Positions 15,801 through 22,677 of a DNA stretch of 64,000 nt are shown piece by piece (the first letter of the stretch is position 1; every line of letters begins with the position of its first letter). Location of the stretch: NCBI GenBank assembly GCA_017619445.1, contig JAFZSI010000040.1, positions 89,233-153,232 of the forward strand, read 5' to 3'. This DNA comes from Prevotella sp. (lineage in GTDB: Bacteria > Bacteroidota > Bacteroidia > Bacteroidales > Bacteroidaceae). The position numbers were made by a program, and so were the translations under genes. The notes beneath the pieces were generated by a model, which did not search any database, was not told the origin of the DNA, and was given only the letters and a program-made list of their open reading frames with translations.

Positions 15801-18423
15801 CTACTTCCGAGTCTTCACAATACACCTTGTATGTTGTATTGGCTTCAACCTGAAGCTTGATAACACCAGTGAAATTGCTGTCATATATCTTGCCGTTATA
15901 ACCAGCCATGGGAATCTCGTTCTCAAGAATATAGAATTTCTCTCCAGCATTCACTTTCAAAGCCAACTCAAGCTCACCATTATACTTGGGCACAATGGTA
16001 TAGAAGGTACCGTATTCAACATTTCCGTTAGTTCCATTACCTGTAGTATAATAGCCGTAGCCATTATTGTTGCTACTTGTGGCAGCACTGAAATCATTAC
16101 CGCCCAGCTCGCTAAACTGTAGCGAAGCGAGAACATTGCCGTTGTCCGTCAGTTCCACCACGTCGCCCGACTTAATAACCTGACCGTTGGTCAAAGCGTA
16201 TGTGGCACTTCCTACAGAGCTTCCATTCGGATAGAATGACAAGCGGTTACCGGTGGTGGCTGTGGCATCCACCAGAATCACGCTGTTTGGATTGTTGTCG
16301 GTGTGTTTGCGGATACCACGAATGGTCAGCTCTCCGTCAACACCAGGAGCAAACTTATAGAATGTTCCCTGTGTGGGTGTCAGCGTGTGACTGTCGTCTG
16401 CTAAACAGAGTGTGTGCTCCCAACCATTCTCATCCATGATAAGGGTACCACGGCTTGAGCCATAAAGACGCAGAAGTGTGAGGTTGGTGTTTTCTGCATT
16501 TCCAAAATCCATGGTGATATTCGGCACAGCAGTCACCTCACGTGGCATCAGCTTACCAGTATTATTGTTGTTCTTCTTACCGGCTTTATTCGTTGTCGGG
16601 AAGTACAGAGTGTTACCATCTACTTTCCACACAGCATCGTCGGCCTTGGCTGTAACGGTATAGCTGGTGGTCAATGTCACCTCTCCACCTTGTCCGTTGT
16701 TCGCTGTGTCGTCCCAGAATGTTGCCGTAGCCGTGATGGTGGCAATACCCACGTTCACAAACATCAGGTCACCTGTATCCTGATTACCTATTTTCACCAC
16801 CTTCTCGTTACTGCTCGAATAGGTTACCTTGGCTCCGGCAGGTGACATAACCAATCCTGGCTCGTCAAATTTTAGGTTGATAAGCTCAGCGGTTGCCTCC
16901 GTCTGTTCAAACTGGAATATAGGAGCACCACTTTCATGGGTAATCTCCACGCTCTCAATCCATGTGCCATCAGAAATCTCAAGCACCAGCATGGAATTAT
17001 CCTCCATGAAAAACTCTTGGCCTGAATTAATTGAGGTACCAAGGGGTAAACTGGTGTTAGACGAACCAATGGCCGGCTTATTAACATTATTCAACGTACC
17101 ATAATTCACTTTCACTTTGTCACCATTCTTCAAATCAAACACATAGAAAGTTGTCACGCTTGGACTATTGTTTGCGTTATGACGGTAATAAAGTCCACTT
17201 GCATATGCTCCAATCTCATTACCACGATACAGATACCAACCTTCATCAATTACACCAAAACGGTTTCTGTCATGATTGTAATACACCTGACCATTAAAGT
17301 AGGAATAATTCTGGAAATACAACAATGCAATACTGTAAGTTTGAGAACCTATTTGCACCTGAGCGGCGAAATTACCATCAGGCCTTTGCCACCATTGCCA
17401 CACATTATTTGCGTCATAACACTCAAACTTATATGAATTCACTGTCGTGGTACTCGTAATCACATTCACTTTATAGGAGAACTCGCTATATGTAGCCCAT
17501 TGATTCCCTTCAGGGCCTATGGCCACATAGCCAGTAATGGTAGCTGTTCCAGGATTATTACTAGCGGTCACCAGTCCTGTGTAAGGGTCAACAGAGGCAA
17601 CAGAAGAATTGCTGCTGGTGAAAACAACTGTAGATTTATTCGAGCTATTATTCCATTGCGTTTGATGAGTCTGGCCATAACCCAATGTGATATCAGACTC
17701 AGAAGACTGAAGATTTGCAGTCTGTCCACCATGGTAAAACTCTATTTTAGTGATTCTTGTTCCATTAACACCTTCCACAATAATATCAGTAGCATATCCT
17801 TCACCAACTCTATTCACAGCATAATACTTCGTTCCTGATTCTATGACATCTCCAGCAGAAAGAAAATCACCAGGGAGGTCGTCATTATTTGCCTTTCTAA
17901 GTAAGTTGCTCTTTTTAACTGTCAAAGTTCCTGAATAATAGAATTTGATTCCATCCCCATTCCAGCAATTTCTGATTGCAAGTTCTGGGGTTGTACCATA
18001 ATAGTAAAGACCGTAGTTCTTGTCAGTTCTAATTCCCCAACTTTTGCCTACTCCGATACGGGAAGCAAAACGGGTATCAAAACTGGTATGAGAACGATTT
18101 GCACCATCAGCAGCTAGGTTACCATACCCTGCATCATTTAAAGTAACATCACCACCAGTGATACCACTATAAATACTACCGACTTCTTGATTACTGGCTA
18201 TAATACCTAAATACCTTTCACCACTTACCAAAGAAAAGCCATGACGACCTAAATATTCGAAATCATATGTTTCGTTTTGAGCCATCGACCAATTGGGCGC
18301 GAGTATCATCATGGCTATTGCCACAATCAAGAGAGTCAGCCGATGGGTATAGGAGCCTCGGCGCAGGTTTGCAGTTTTCCCGATGCAGTCGGGAAGCCTT
18401 AGTAAGGAAATCAGATTTTTCAT
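12805..18423 (-). CDS. Very large secreted protein (1872 aa) with Ig-like domains and a C-terminal sorting-type motif
   Basis: ATG at 18423 starts a long n-region with a hydrophobic stretch (LTLLIVAIAMMILAPNWSMA, ~30-49), so it is exported. Around residues 235-300 is a bacterial Ig-like (BIG2) segment (SSNSSVASVDPYTGLVTAS, GTATITGYV). A second occurs near 555-585 (SSSNEKVVKIGN ... GIATITATATF). The rest is beta-rich, with repeated GDVVELTDNG/KAGQYIRIKW-type strands but no family I can name. The last ~30 residues (NLNGQKIDG...GIYIVNGKKVYVK) are the short C-terminal motif common on Prevotella exported proteins, similar to type IX-secretion tails. No catalytic motif seen. Its place inside a xylan locus may be coincidental, since tandem repeats bound it on both sides. 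Confidence 0.85.
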   Translation of the reverse strand: MKNLISLLRLPDCIGKTANLRRGSYTHRLTLLIVAIAMMILAPNWSMAQNETYDFEYLGRHGFSLVSGERYLGIIASNQEVGSIYSGITGGDVTLNDAGYGNLAADGANRSHTSFDTRFASRIGVGKSWGIRTDKNYGLYYYGTTPELAIRNCWNGDGIKFYYSGTLTVKKSNLLRKANNDDLPGDFLSAGDVIESGTKYYAVNRVGEGYATDIIVEGVNGTRITKIEFYHGGQTANLQSSESDITLGYGQTHQTQWNNSSNKSTVVFTSSNSSVASVDPYTGLVTASNNPGTATITGYVAIGPEGNQWATYSEFSYKVNVITSTTTVNSYKFECYDANNVWQWWQRPDGNFAAQVQIGSQTYSIALLYFQNYSYFNGQVYYNHDRNRFGVIDEGWYLYRGNEIGAYASGLYYRHNANNSPSVTTFYVFDLKNGDKVKVNYGTLNNVNKPAIGSSNTSLPLGTSINSGQEFFMEDNSMLVLEISDGTWIESVEITHESGAPIFQFEQTEATAELINLKFDEPGLVMSPAGAKVTYSSSNEKVVKIGNQDTGDLMFVNVGIATITATATFWDDTANNGQGGEVTLTTSYTVTAKADDAVWKVDGNTLYFPTTNKAGKKNNNNTGKLMPREVTAVPNITMDFGNAENTNLTLLRLYGSSRGTLIMDENGWEHTLCLADDSHTLTPTQGTFYKFAPGVDGELTIRGIRKHTDNNPNSVILVDATATTGNRLSFYPNGSSVGSATYALTNGQVIKSGDVVELTDNGNVLASLQFSELGGNDFSAATSSNNNGYGYYTTGNGTNGNVEYGTFYTIVPKYNGELELALKVNAGEKFYILENEIPMAGYNGKIYDSNFTGVIKLQVEANTTYKVYCEDSEVAFWGCKFDGSFQYQSYPIIKELSFSGNTAQEEVVNLTAGHVYYLYANTAKTSSNSDWQVFYLTGFTFDNDFKFTSKGYVMVDDLNNVKRDDLYQYIQKSNTHTVEAVTYTGTGSANISYTCIYKDNENNETTTSVTPGSAIDVSNPGAYVIRAEIAGGDGHKYHTYYVLTVPYSVPDPTTSPNADQEIVEWIFDRIGYDHDAGNTGEQSIEDQTALYANADNHNAQWGLYYKVRQYSDDALKNLYYLNVPVIGNNMNIAGDNARYIDRTSGLLFAAKPLEWGTTGHAPDLTKIAYDANNPDHEGKQRYRLEDAEQKVYVEDDGGAYITNPDPEGLDQALRQMLNLQPNQMVGNIDYVTMYNGSSLTIPNLKAGQYIRIKWSRYSPNNGDYMKVENATDLLGNDMDGAYIHLGAAPSVDQNGGYAYHEFKVKEDGDVTFTLSQEGWNNFYEIAISNKFIKTYLRLATTTVTNPDRVKRTFVGKKNTLNVSQEYNTAWGTIRSQSPNTNSYSIKENSRTGTLTTSNCSISNNSLSVTGGHGRFVLEQLGTDDGFVLDSANYVIKVYEYDYTQQTYPYTWDMTNINTSTGNNTLAEMTADAALTDDEDNHQYKYWTAPSGNDNDSYYTMNIGNPENLVGWRKKSALNEQDGSEIAELAGLGIVPVDLTDEANANIQFSSTGAGVRINGDGQQKLVIPGVDSGAKVYVAVSGGRITNAQDTEEAAAASLTKSNDANDASANVYVINGTGEDVELYLSEGAVVKKVAVTKTFKSFNNYNGKSYTTEVRDHNEKYDLSGYFTGKGVTAQTVGAYEPREEGSKSGTLTLNAVEVAAANTPVILTCDTESPGSMPLFVKDVDTSESTVGTNYLVGNTGTSKIYAPKGSYILTNQYVPLDKDGNPTQTTPETGELAFYYVYADNKNGISPNKAYLQLPSSSGSGPNSIRAFYSFIGGDTTTEIGSLDEMDAVHEFTGPYYNLNGQKIDGKPTTKGIYIVNGKKVYVK

Positions 18424-18545
18424 TTTCTTTAGTTATTTGATATTCGTAATTTGTTATTATTTCGTTCTGAAAGCACAGTTTTGTTTCGTTGTTTTAGTAA
18501 CAGTTGGAAAGCCGAAAACTTGTACATTATTTAGTAATCTGGCTG

Positions 18546-18553
18546 CAAAGGTA
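18546..18553 (-). promoter_or_regulatory. Candidate -7 box for the 1872-aa gene
   Basis: TACCTTTG on the minus strand matches TAnnTTTG, 123 nt before the start codon. No good -33 TTTG is seen at the expected place. Confidence 0.4.
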
Positions 18554-18660
18554 TAAAAAATTAATAATATAAGTACTATATTTGATGTAAAAAATGCTTT
18601 TCGACAGGTAAAATGACGGTAAGATGTGACAAAACGTAAAATAATTGTTACATTTACACT

Positions 18661-18866
18661 TTTAGACAGAGAGAATTTAAGGACAGAGAGAGTTTGTTTG
18701 ACAGAGAGACAGAAAGACATTTAGACAATTAGACTGTTTTCTGACAGAGAGACAGAAAGACAGATAGACAAAGAGAGTTGAGAAAAAACAACACGCAGAT
18801 TCCGCAGATTTGGCTGATAGCGCAGACAATATATCCGTGTTATCTGTGAAATCTGTGTGAGAAGAT
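18661..18866. repeat. Degraded GACAGAGAGACAGAAAGACA repeats and CGCAGATT-type repeat
   Basis: 18661-18775 holds GACAGAGAGACAGAAAGACA twice plus partial copies; its reverse complement matches the TGTCTTTCTGTCTCTnTGTC core of the 62-bp array at 12268-12480. 18787-18866 is a CACGCAGATTCCGCAGATTT...AATCTGTGTG imperfect inverted pair, a type also seen near 22575-22605. Together they fill most of the gap 18424-18982; nothing else is recognisable there except promoters. Confidence 0.65.
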
Positions 18867-18885
18867 GGATCGGAAAGAATTTTCT

Positions 18886-18927
18886 TTCCAAAAAGTTTGG
18901 AAGTTTCGTTTATTAAATTTATCTTTG
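18886..18927 (+). promoter_or_regulatory. Promoter with a 17-bp palindrome over the -33 box, toxin-antitoxin operon
   Basis: TTCCAAA-AAG-TTTGGAA (18886-18902) is a perfect 7-3-7 inverted repeat. Its right arm contains the -33 TTTG (18896-18899). A 20-nt gap separates it from the -7 box TATCTTTG (18920-18927). A repressor bound to the palindrome would block RNA polymerase, as expected for antitoxin autoregulation. An identical arrangement is at 19681-19722. Confidence 0.8.
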
Positions 18928-18982
18928 TGCCGCAATCTGCTATACAATTGCAATAAGAATGCAATACAAACCTAATATAATT

Positions 18983-19252
18983 ATGGCAACAACTATCAAG
19001 CGTAAGGCAGCTTCTTTCCGTCTGCCAAACTACCTTTTAGAACGACTCAAGACTGAAGCCATGAGGCAGCATCGCAGCGTGAACAACCTCGTGGAATACG
19101 TTTTGATAAACTCCTTGTTCCATGAACCAAATGCAGAGACATTGGCTGCCATGGAAGAATGTAAGTCTGGCGTGGAGCTGGAGGACTTTGACCCGAACGA
19201 ACTGGATAAATATATTTATGCAGAAGATTCTGAAGCAGTCCACTCAGTTTAA
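18983..19252 (+). CDS. Type II antitoxin, partner of YafQ-like toxin
   Basis: An 89-residue protein. ATG at 18983 (MATTIKRKAASFRLPNYLLE) is preferred to the in-frame ATG 24 nt upstream. The N-terminal half has a ribbon-helix-helix look (RKAASFRLPNYLLERLKTEA, then RSVNNLVEYVLINSL), suiting a DNA-binding antitoxin that could bind the palindrome at 18886. The acidic C-terminal tail (ELEDFDPNELDKYIYAEDSE) probably wraps the toxin. It overlaps the toxin gene by 35 nt, the usual coupling for such pairs. Confidence 0.85.
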   Translation: MATTIKRKAASFRLPNYLLERLKTEAMRQHRSVNNLVEYVLINSLFHEPNAETLAAMEECKSGVELEDFDPNELDKYIYAEDSEAVHSV

Positions 19253-19496
19253 GAAGGACCTGAAGAAATATGTCCACCAGCCGTCGAAGTTACTAACATT
19301 GAAAGCAGTAACGGTGGCTCTGAAAGAAACCGGACATGTGCCACGTGAATATAAACCCCACATGCTTACGGGGAATTATAAAGGATTCATGGAGTGTCAC
19401 ATAGAGGATGATTTCCTCTTAATCTGGATTGACGAGGCTGAAAACACCATCAAACTTGTCAGGATCGGTTCCCATCACGAACTTTTTGGGAAGTAG
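19218..19496 (+). CDS. YafQ-family mRNA interferase toxin
   Basis: A 92-residue protein whose true start is ATG 19218 (MQKILKQSTQFKKDLKKYV), inside the antitoxin gene; the frame opens further upstream but without sense. The YafQ pattern is clear: HMLTGNYKGFMECHIEDDFL and LVRIGSHHELF. The catalytic residues of E. coli YafQ (His50, His63, Asp67, Arg83, His87) have counterparts His48, His61, Asp65, Arg82 and His86. YafQ's Trp68 is Phe66 here. Such RelE-superfamily toxins cut mRNA in the translating ribosome. Length and active site look intact. Confidence 0.93.
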   Translation: MQKILKQSTQFKKDLKKYVHQPSKLLTLKAVTVALKETGHVPREYKPHMLTGNYKGFMECHIEDDFLLIWIDEAENTIKLVRIGSHHELFGK

Positions 19497-19680
19497 AATT
19501 AATTGGTTGAGGGGAAGAATTAGCTTAATGTTTTAAAAGGATAGGAAACGAATGAGAAAAATTGGAATAATTAAATCACGAATGAGAAAAATAATATTAT
19601 GATAATTCGTTCTCATTTTTCGCTAAAGCTCAAGGCACTCTTCTAATTCGTTTAAAAACGCCATGATTGTCGTAATTTCT

Positions 19681-19722
19681 TTCCAAAAAGTTTGGAAGTT
19701 TCGTCAACAAAAACTATCTTTG
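19681..19722 (+). promoter_or_regulatory. Promoter with the same 17-bp palindrome, ATPase gene
   Basis: TTCCAAAAAGTTTGGAA at 19681-19697, -33 TTTG at 19691-19694, a 20-nt gap, and -7 TATCTTTG at 19715-19722, matching the toxin-antitoxin promoter in palindrome, phase and flanks (AGTTTCGT follows in both). Downstream, TTACGTAAAGTACG and TTACGTAAATTACG stand in tandem (19739-19766) in the leader, a possible second operator. Confidence 0.78.
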
Positions 19723-19787
19723 CATTACAAAAACTTTGTTACGTAAAGTACGTTACGTAAATTACGCAATAGAAAGGAGAAAAGTAT

Positions 19788-20927
19788 ATGGCAAAGAAAC
19801 GACAGGCAAAACTCGGAAACCCCTTTGTTTATCAGGGCTATGAGGGTCCAAAATATTTCTGTGACCGAACAGAAGAAACCGAAAACGTGATTTCTGCCCT
19901 AAAAAACGGACGTAATCTGACTCTGATTTCACCAAGAAAAATTGGAAAAACAGGGCTCATTTCCCATTCCTTTCATCAGATTAAGAAGGAAAACAAGGAT
20001 GCTATCTGCATATATGTAGATATTTTCCCTACCAAAAACCTTCAAGAGTTTGTGGAATCATTAGGGCGGGCGGTGATAGAAGACGCGTTGGAAAGAGAGA
20101 AGTCGTTTGCAGCCAAGGTGCTGGACTTCTTCAAGGGTCTTCGCCCCACAATTACCCCTGACCTGCTGACGGGAATGCCTACCGTTTCTGTCAGCGTGGT
20201 TCCGGTGCAAACAGAATATACTCTGAAGAGCATCTTTTCTCACCTCAACGACCTGAACAAGCCTGTCTATCTGGCCATTGACGAGTTCCAGCAGATTGCG
20301 GATTATCCCGAAAAGGGCACAGAGGCCATGTTGCGCTCCTATATCCAACACATACACCATGTGAGGTTTATCTTTTCCGGCAGCAAGAAACATCTGATGG
20401 AAGAAATGTTCTGTGCTCCCAACAGACCTTTCTATCAGAGTACGCAGCTGATGAGCTTAGAGCCGCTTCACGAGGAAATATACTATGACTTCGCCCGAAG
20501 ATTCTTCGAAGCCAAGAAGGGAGTGCTCAGCCAGCAGGTGTTTCATGACATCTACCAACGGTTCAACGGCTACACGTGGTATGTGCAAGCCATCTTGAAT
20601 CGGCTTTATGAACAGGAAAAGAAGGTAGAGACAGAGCAACAGGCCGCAGAAGCCATTCTGTTTCACATCAATACGATGGCACCTCATTATCTGGCGCTCA
20701 CATCGTTTCTGACGCCCAATCAGTTCAGTCTGCTGAAAGCTATTGCTCTGGCAGATTGCGTTCAGCAGCCATTGGGTAATGAATTCATCAAGCGTTATGA
20801 CCTGCCCAGTGCCAGTAGTGTGAAGGCGGCCTTGGCAGTCCTGACAGACAAGGATATGGTTTATCTGACGCCTGAAGGCTACATCGTTTACGACCGTTTC
20901 CTCAGTCTTTGGCTCAAACGGATATAA
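19788..20927 (+). CDS. Archaeal-type (MNS/STAND-like) AAA ATPase
   Basis: A 379-residue protein starting at ATG 19788 after AAAGGAG. It begins GNPFVYQGYEGPKYFCDRTE, typical of the ATPase domain predominantly from archaea (Pfam ATPase_2). Walker A is SPRKIGKTGL (about 45-55) and Walker B is PVYLAIDEFQQI (about 160). A sensor-like IFSGSKKHLMEEMF follows. The C-terminal ~75 residues (FSLLKAIALADCVQQPLGNE ... YIVYDRFLSLWLKRI) form a winged-helix-like end. Families of this kind are widespread in Bacteroidota and linked to mobile islands; their cellular job is mostly unknown. It shares its promoter palindrome with the upstream toxin-antitoxin operon, which suggests common control. Confidence 0.85.
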   Translation: MAKKRQAKLGNPFVYQGYEGPKYFCDRTEETENVISALKNGRNLTLISPRKIGKTGLISHSFHQIKKENKDAICIYVDIFPTKNLQEFVESLGRAVIEDALEREKSFAAKVLDFFKGLRPTITPDLLTGMPTVSVSVVPVQTEYTLKSIFSHLNDLNKPVYLAIDEFQQIADYPEKGTEAMLRSYIQHIHHVRFIFSGSKKHLMEEMFCAPNRPFYQSTQLMSLEPLHEEIYYDFARRFFEAKKGVLSQQVFHDIYQRFNGYTWYVQAILNRLYEQEKKVETEQQAAEAILFHINTMAPHYLALTSFLTPNQFSLLKAIALADCVQQPLGNEFIKRYDLPSASSVKAALAVLTDKDMVYLTPEGYIVYDRFLSLWLKRI

Positions 20928-21008
20928 CCAGCATACACATGTCGCGCTGTTTGTGCCAGGTCACAAGTTGTGAACACATTACTTGGTGCTGCGATGAGGG
21001 CATGATGG

Positions 21009-21115
21009 GTTTATGATGAAATTTTCTAGAGAATTTTGTCATAAACCTAAACTTTGCGAGCGTAAAGTGATGCTTTGGAATCGTAAACCTAAACTTTGGG
21101 ATTGTAAAGCATAAT
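21009..21115. repeat. TTTTCTAGA-core palindromic repeat, copy 1
   Basis: GGTTTATGATGAAATTTTCT-AGAGAATTTTGTCATAAACC is a near-perfect palindrome around CTAG. GCGTAAAGTG, CGTAAACCTAAACTTTG and TTGTAAAGC boxes follow. Copies with the same core and boxes are near 35.0, 49.2 and 60.9 kb. Besides this, the gap 20928-21351 contains only the direct repeat listed separately. Confidence 0.8.
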
Positions 21116-21170
21116 TTGAAAGAAATAATCCTTTGGTCATACGCATGGAATGCCTCACGCGGAGAGATAT

Positions 21171-21267
21171 TGTCTCACGCGGAGAGAATTGGTTTCACAC
21201 AGAGGAACAGAGGAAACAGAGGTTTTTCTTTTGAAAACAAGAATTGCTGCGAATTGAACGTTGATTG
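21171..21267. repeat. ~96-bp direct repeat, left copy (flanks the DUF3990 operon)
   Basis: TGTCTCACGCGGAGAGAAT, then GGTTTCACACAGAGGAACAG, then AGGAAACAGAGG, and an ATTGCTGCGAATTGAAC end. The same sequence in the same orientation stands at 22405-22500 with about five differences. Confidence 0.85.
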
Positions 21268-21351
21268 TCTCTTTAATTCAATTTATTTACGACAGATTAA
21301 TGATGATTAATGGCAATTAATGTTGAATTTTCTATGATCAAAGAAAAATGT

Positions 21352-21588
21352 TCAATGTAATAAAGCTGCACCTAATTCTTCTTGGAGCATATCCATTACA
21401 TAAACAGGACTCTGATAGTACAACCCCGTGTTGGCATTCTCAATTTTCTCGTAAGTATGCGACCCATACACTGTGTGCATGGCTTTCTCCATGCTCATGC
21501 CATAGTTTTCCATCAGCATGATGACCAGCTGCTGGGTGAGATGCTCTATCTGAAACTGCATGTCTTTGTCTGCTTGTGTGTTCGTCAT
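21352..21588 (-). CDS. DUF3791-like small protein, distal
   Basis: A 78-residue protein starting at ATG 21588, overlapping the stop of the DUF3990 gene (ATGA). Sequence: helices LTQQLVIMLMENYGMSMEKA, then MHTVYGSHTYEKIENANTGL and a YYQSPVYVMDMLQEEL end. This resembles the DUF3791 pattern, in which a helical segment precedes a short C-terminal strand and helix. It would be a second accessory protein of the DUF3990 unit. Function unknown; the tight overlap argues for a stoichiometric complex or an antitoxin-like role (inference). Confidence 0.7.
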   Translation of the reverse strand: MTNTQADKDMQFQIEHLTQQLVIMLMENYGMSMEKAMHTVYGSHTYEKIENANTGLYYQSPVYVMDMLQEELGAALLH

Positions 21589-22069
21589 TCTTCTATTCTT
21601 TTTAGTAAGGCTATGGCGCGCTCAGTTCCAAAATAGTATTGAAAAGTGGGACGAATGAATGAGAGTTGTCTGATGAGCTCTGCCATAGGAATGTAATTCA
21701 ACTGGTAACGGGTAATCTGAAGTCCCACCTTGTCGTTGGCTATCGGACCTGTGACAATGTCGTAATCGTGGGCCTGGATGTAAGTCCTGTTCTTGCGGTT
21801 CAACATGACAAACTCTGCCCATTCTTGTGTGTATGTCTCAAATACTCTGATGTTCAACTCTGAGGGTGCTTGCAGAATGTTCTCATCGAACAGAAATGCC
21901 GTGACTATTGGCTCACCACACTCCTCGCGGTCAACGGTGCGCCGCGCCATCAGCATGGCCTGCTCTTTGTCTGCACTCAGATAGAAGCCCTGTCCAAAGT
22001 CCTTGCCTCGCCGTCCGCGCTTCAAGTCAATGGTGTTGAGGGCACATTCGAACCGTGATAAAGAATCAT
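21585..22069 (-). pseudogene. DUF3990 protein gene with a 1-nt frameshift near its start
   Basis: ATG at 22069 (overlapping the previous stop as ATGA) encodes MILYHGSNV and then hits a stop (TGA 22024-22022). One extra base after GTG (GTGCCCTC read as GTGGCCCTC) would give MILYHGSNVALNTIDLKRGR and join smoothly to the long frame GKDFGQGFYLSADKEQAMLM. That is the usual DUF3990 start, and the whole protein would be 161 residues. DUF3990 proteins look related to ADP-ribosyltransferases (the YHGS and FGQGFYLS segments); I recall this grouping but could not check it. Either a recent mutation or a sequencing error. Translation could also restart at TTG 22025 without the YHG strand. Confidence 0.85.
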
Positions 22070-22293
22070 AACGTCAACGCCCCTCCGTGGCGATGGCAGA
22101 TGATGGCGATGTCGTCCACTGCATCATCAATGGACAAGGTGTGCTCGGCCTCGTAATGCTTGGTGAGGAACTCAAGCCCGTTGTAGTCGTGCAAATATTT
22201 GTATGCCTTGGCATTGGTCAGCGAGAACCGCTCTGCGAATGCCCCTATAACGCATACGATATATTCTATGACATTGGTTTGCTCTTTCGACAT
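22066..22293 (-). CDS. DUF3791 small protein, first gene of the DUF3990 unit
   Basis: A 75-residue protein (MSKEQTNVIEYIVCVIGAFA ... DDAVDDIAIICHRHGGALTL) with the DUF3791 arrangement: an N-terminal helix, a YKYLHDYNGLEFLTKHY middle part and a DDAVDDIAIICHRHGG end. It overlaps the DUF3990 gene by 4 nt (ATGA), and a complete promoter lies 18 nt upstream. DUF3791 genes regularly precede DUF3990 genes in Bacteroidota and Firmicutes; a toxin-antitoxin-like relation has been suggested by this linkage but is not proven here. Confidence 0.82.
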   Translation of the reverse strand: MSKEQTNVIEYIVCVIGAFAERFSLTNAKAYKYLHDYNGLEFLTKHYEAEHTLSIDDAVDDIAIICHRHGGALTL

Positions 22294-22310
22294 TCTTTGA
22301 AGTTTTTCTG

Positions 22311-22342
22311 CAAAGATACGACATTAAGGATGAAATGCCAAA
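22311..22342 (-). promoter_or_regulatory. Promoter of the DUF3791-DUF3990-DUF3791 operon
   Basis: On the minus strand: -33 TTTG (22342-22339), a 20-nt gap, and -7 TATCTTTG (22318-22311). Exact consensus; the transcript would start ~10 nt before the first ATG. Confidence 0.82.
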
Positions 22343-22404
22343 TATATTTTCGGATTTTTGAAGACAAGTCAAGCAGATTGATGTTGTATCACGCGGATTG
22401 TTAT

Positions 22405-22500
22405 TGTCTCACGCGGAGAGAATAGGTTTCACACAGAGGAACAGAGGAAACAGAGGTTTTTTCTTTAGAAAACATGAATTGCTGCGAATTGAACATTGAT
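22405..22500. repeat. ~96-bp direct repeat, right copy
   Basis: Matches 21171-21267 in the same orientation. The two copies enclose the DUF3791-DUF3990-DUF3791 operon and its promoter (start-to-start distance 1234 nt). The rest of the gap 22294-22677 holds only a CGCAGATT-type tract and the GH5 terminator. Confidence 0.85.
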
Positions 22501-22642
22501 TTCCCATTAATTCTGTTGTTAACAATTCATCTTTCGCAAGTTTTCAAAAAGCTGACGACTTGCGAAAGTTGTATAAATCTGTTTAATCTGCGTAATCTGT
22601 GGTTGTGGAAATGTAGTAAAAACTCTGGGTGTCTTTAAAAAG

Positions 22643-22669
22643 AAAACGTCCCAGGGTCTGGGACGTTTT
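22643..22669 (-). terminator. Intrinsic terminator of the GH5 gene
   Basis: AAAACGTCCCAG and CTGGGACGTTTT form a perfect 12-bp stem around a 3-nt loop; on the minus strand it runs into TTTTCTTTTTAAAG. It stands 8 nt after the GH5 stop codon. Confidence 0.9.
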
Positions 22670-22677
22670 TCGAATGT

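Noticed and set aside
21585-22025. DUF3990 gene taken as intact from TTG 22025
   Set aside because: The family start MILYHGSN is present upstream in another frame, directly after an ATGA junction, so a frameshift explains it better.
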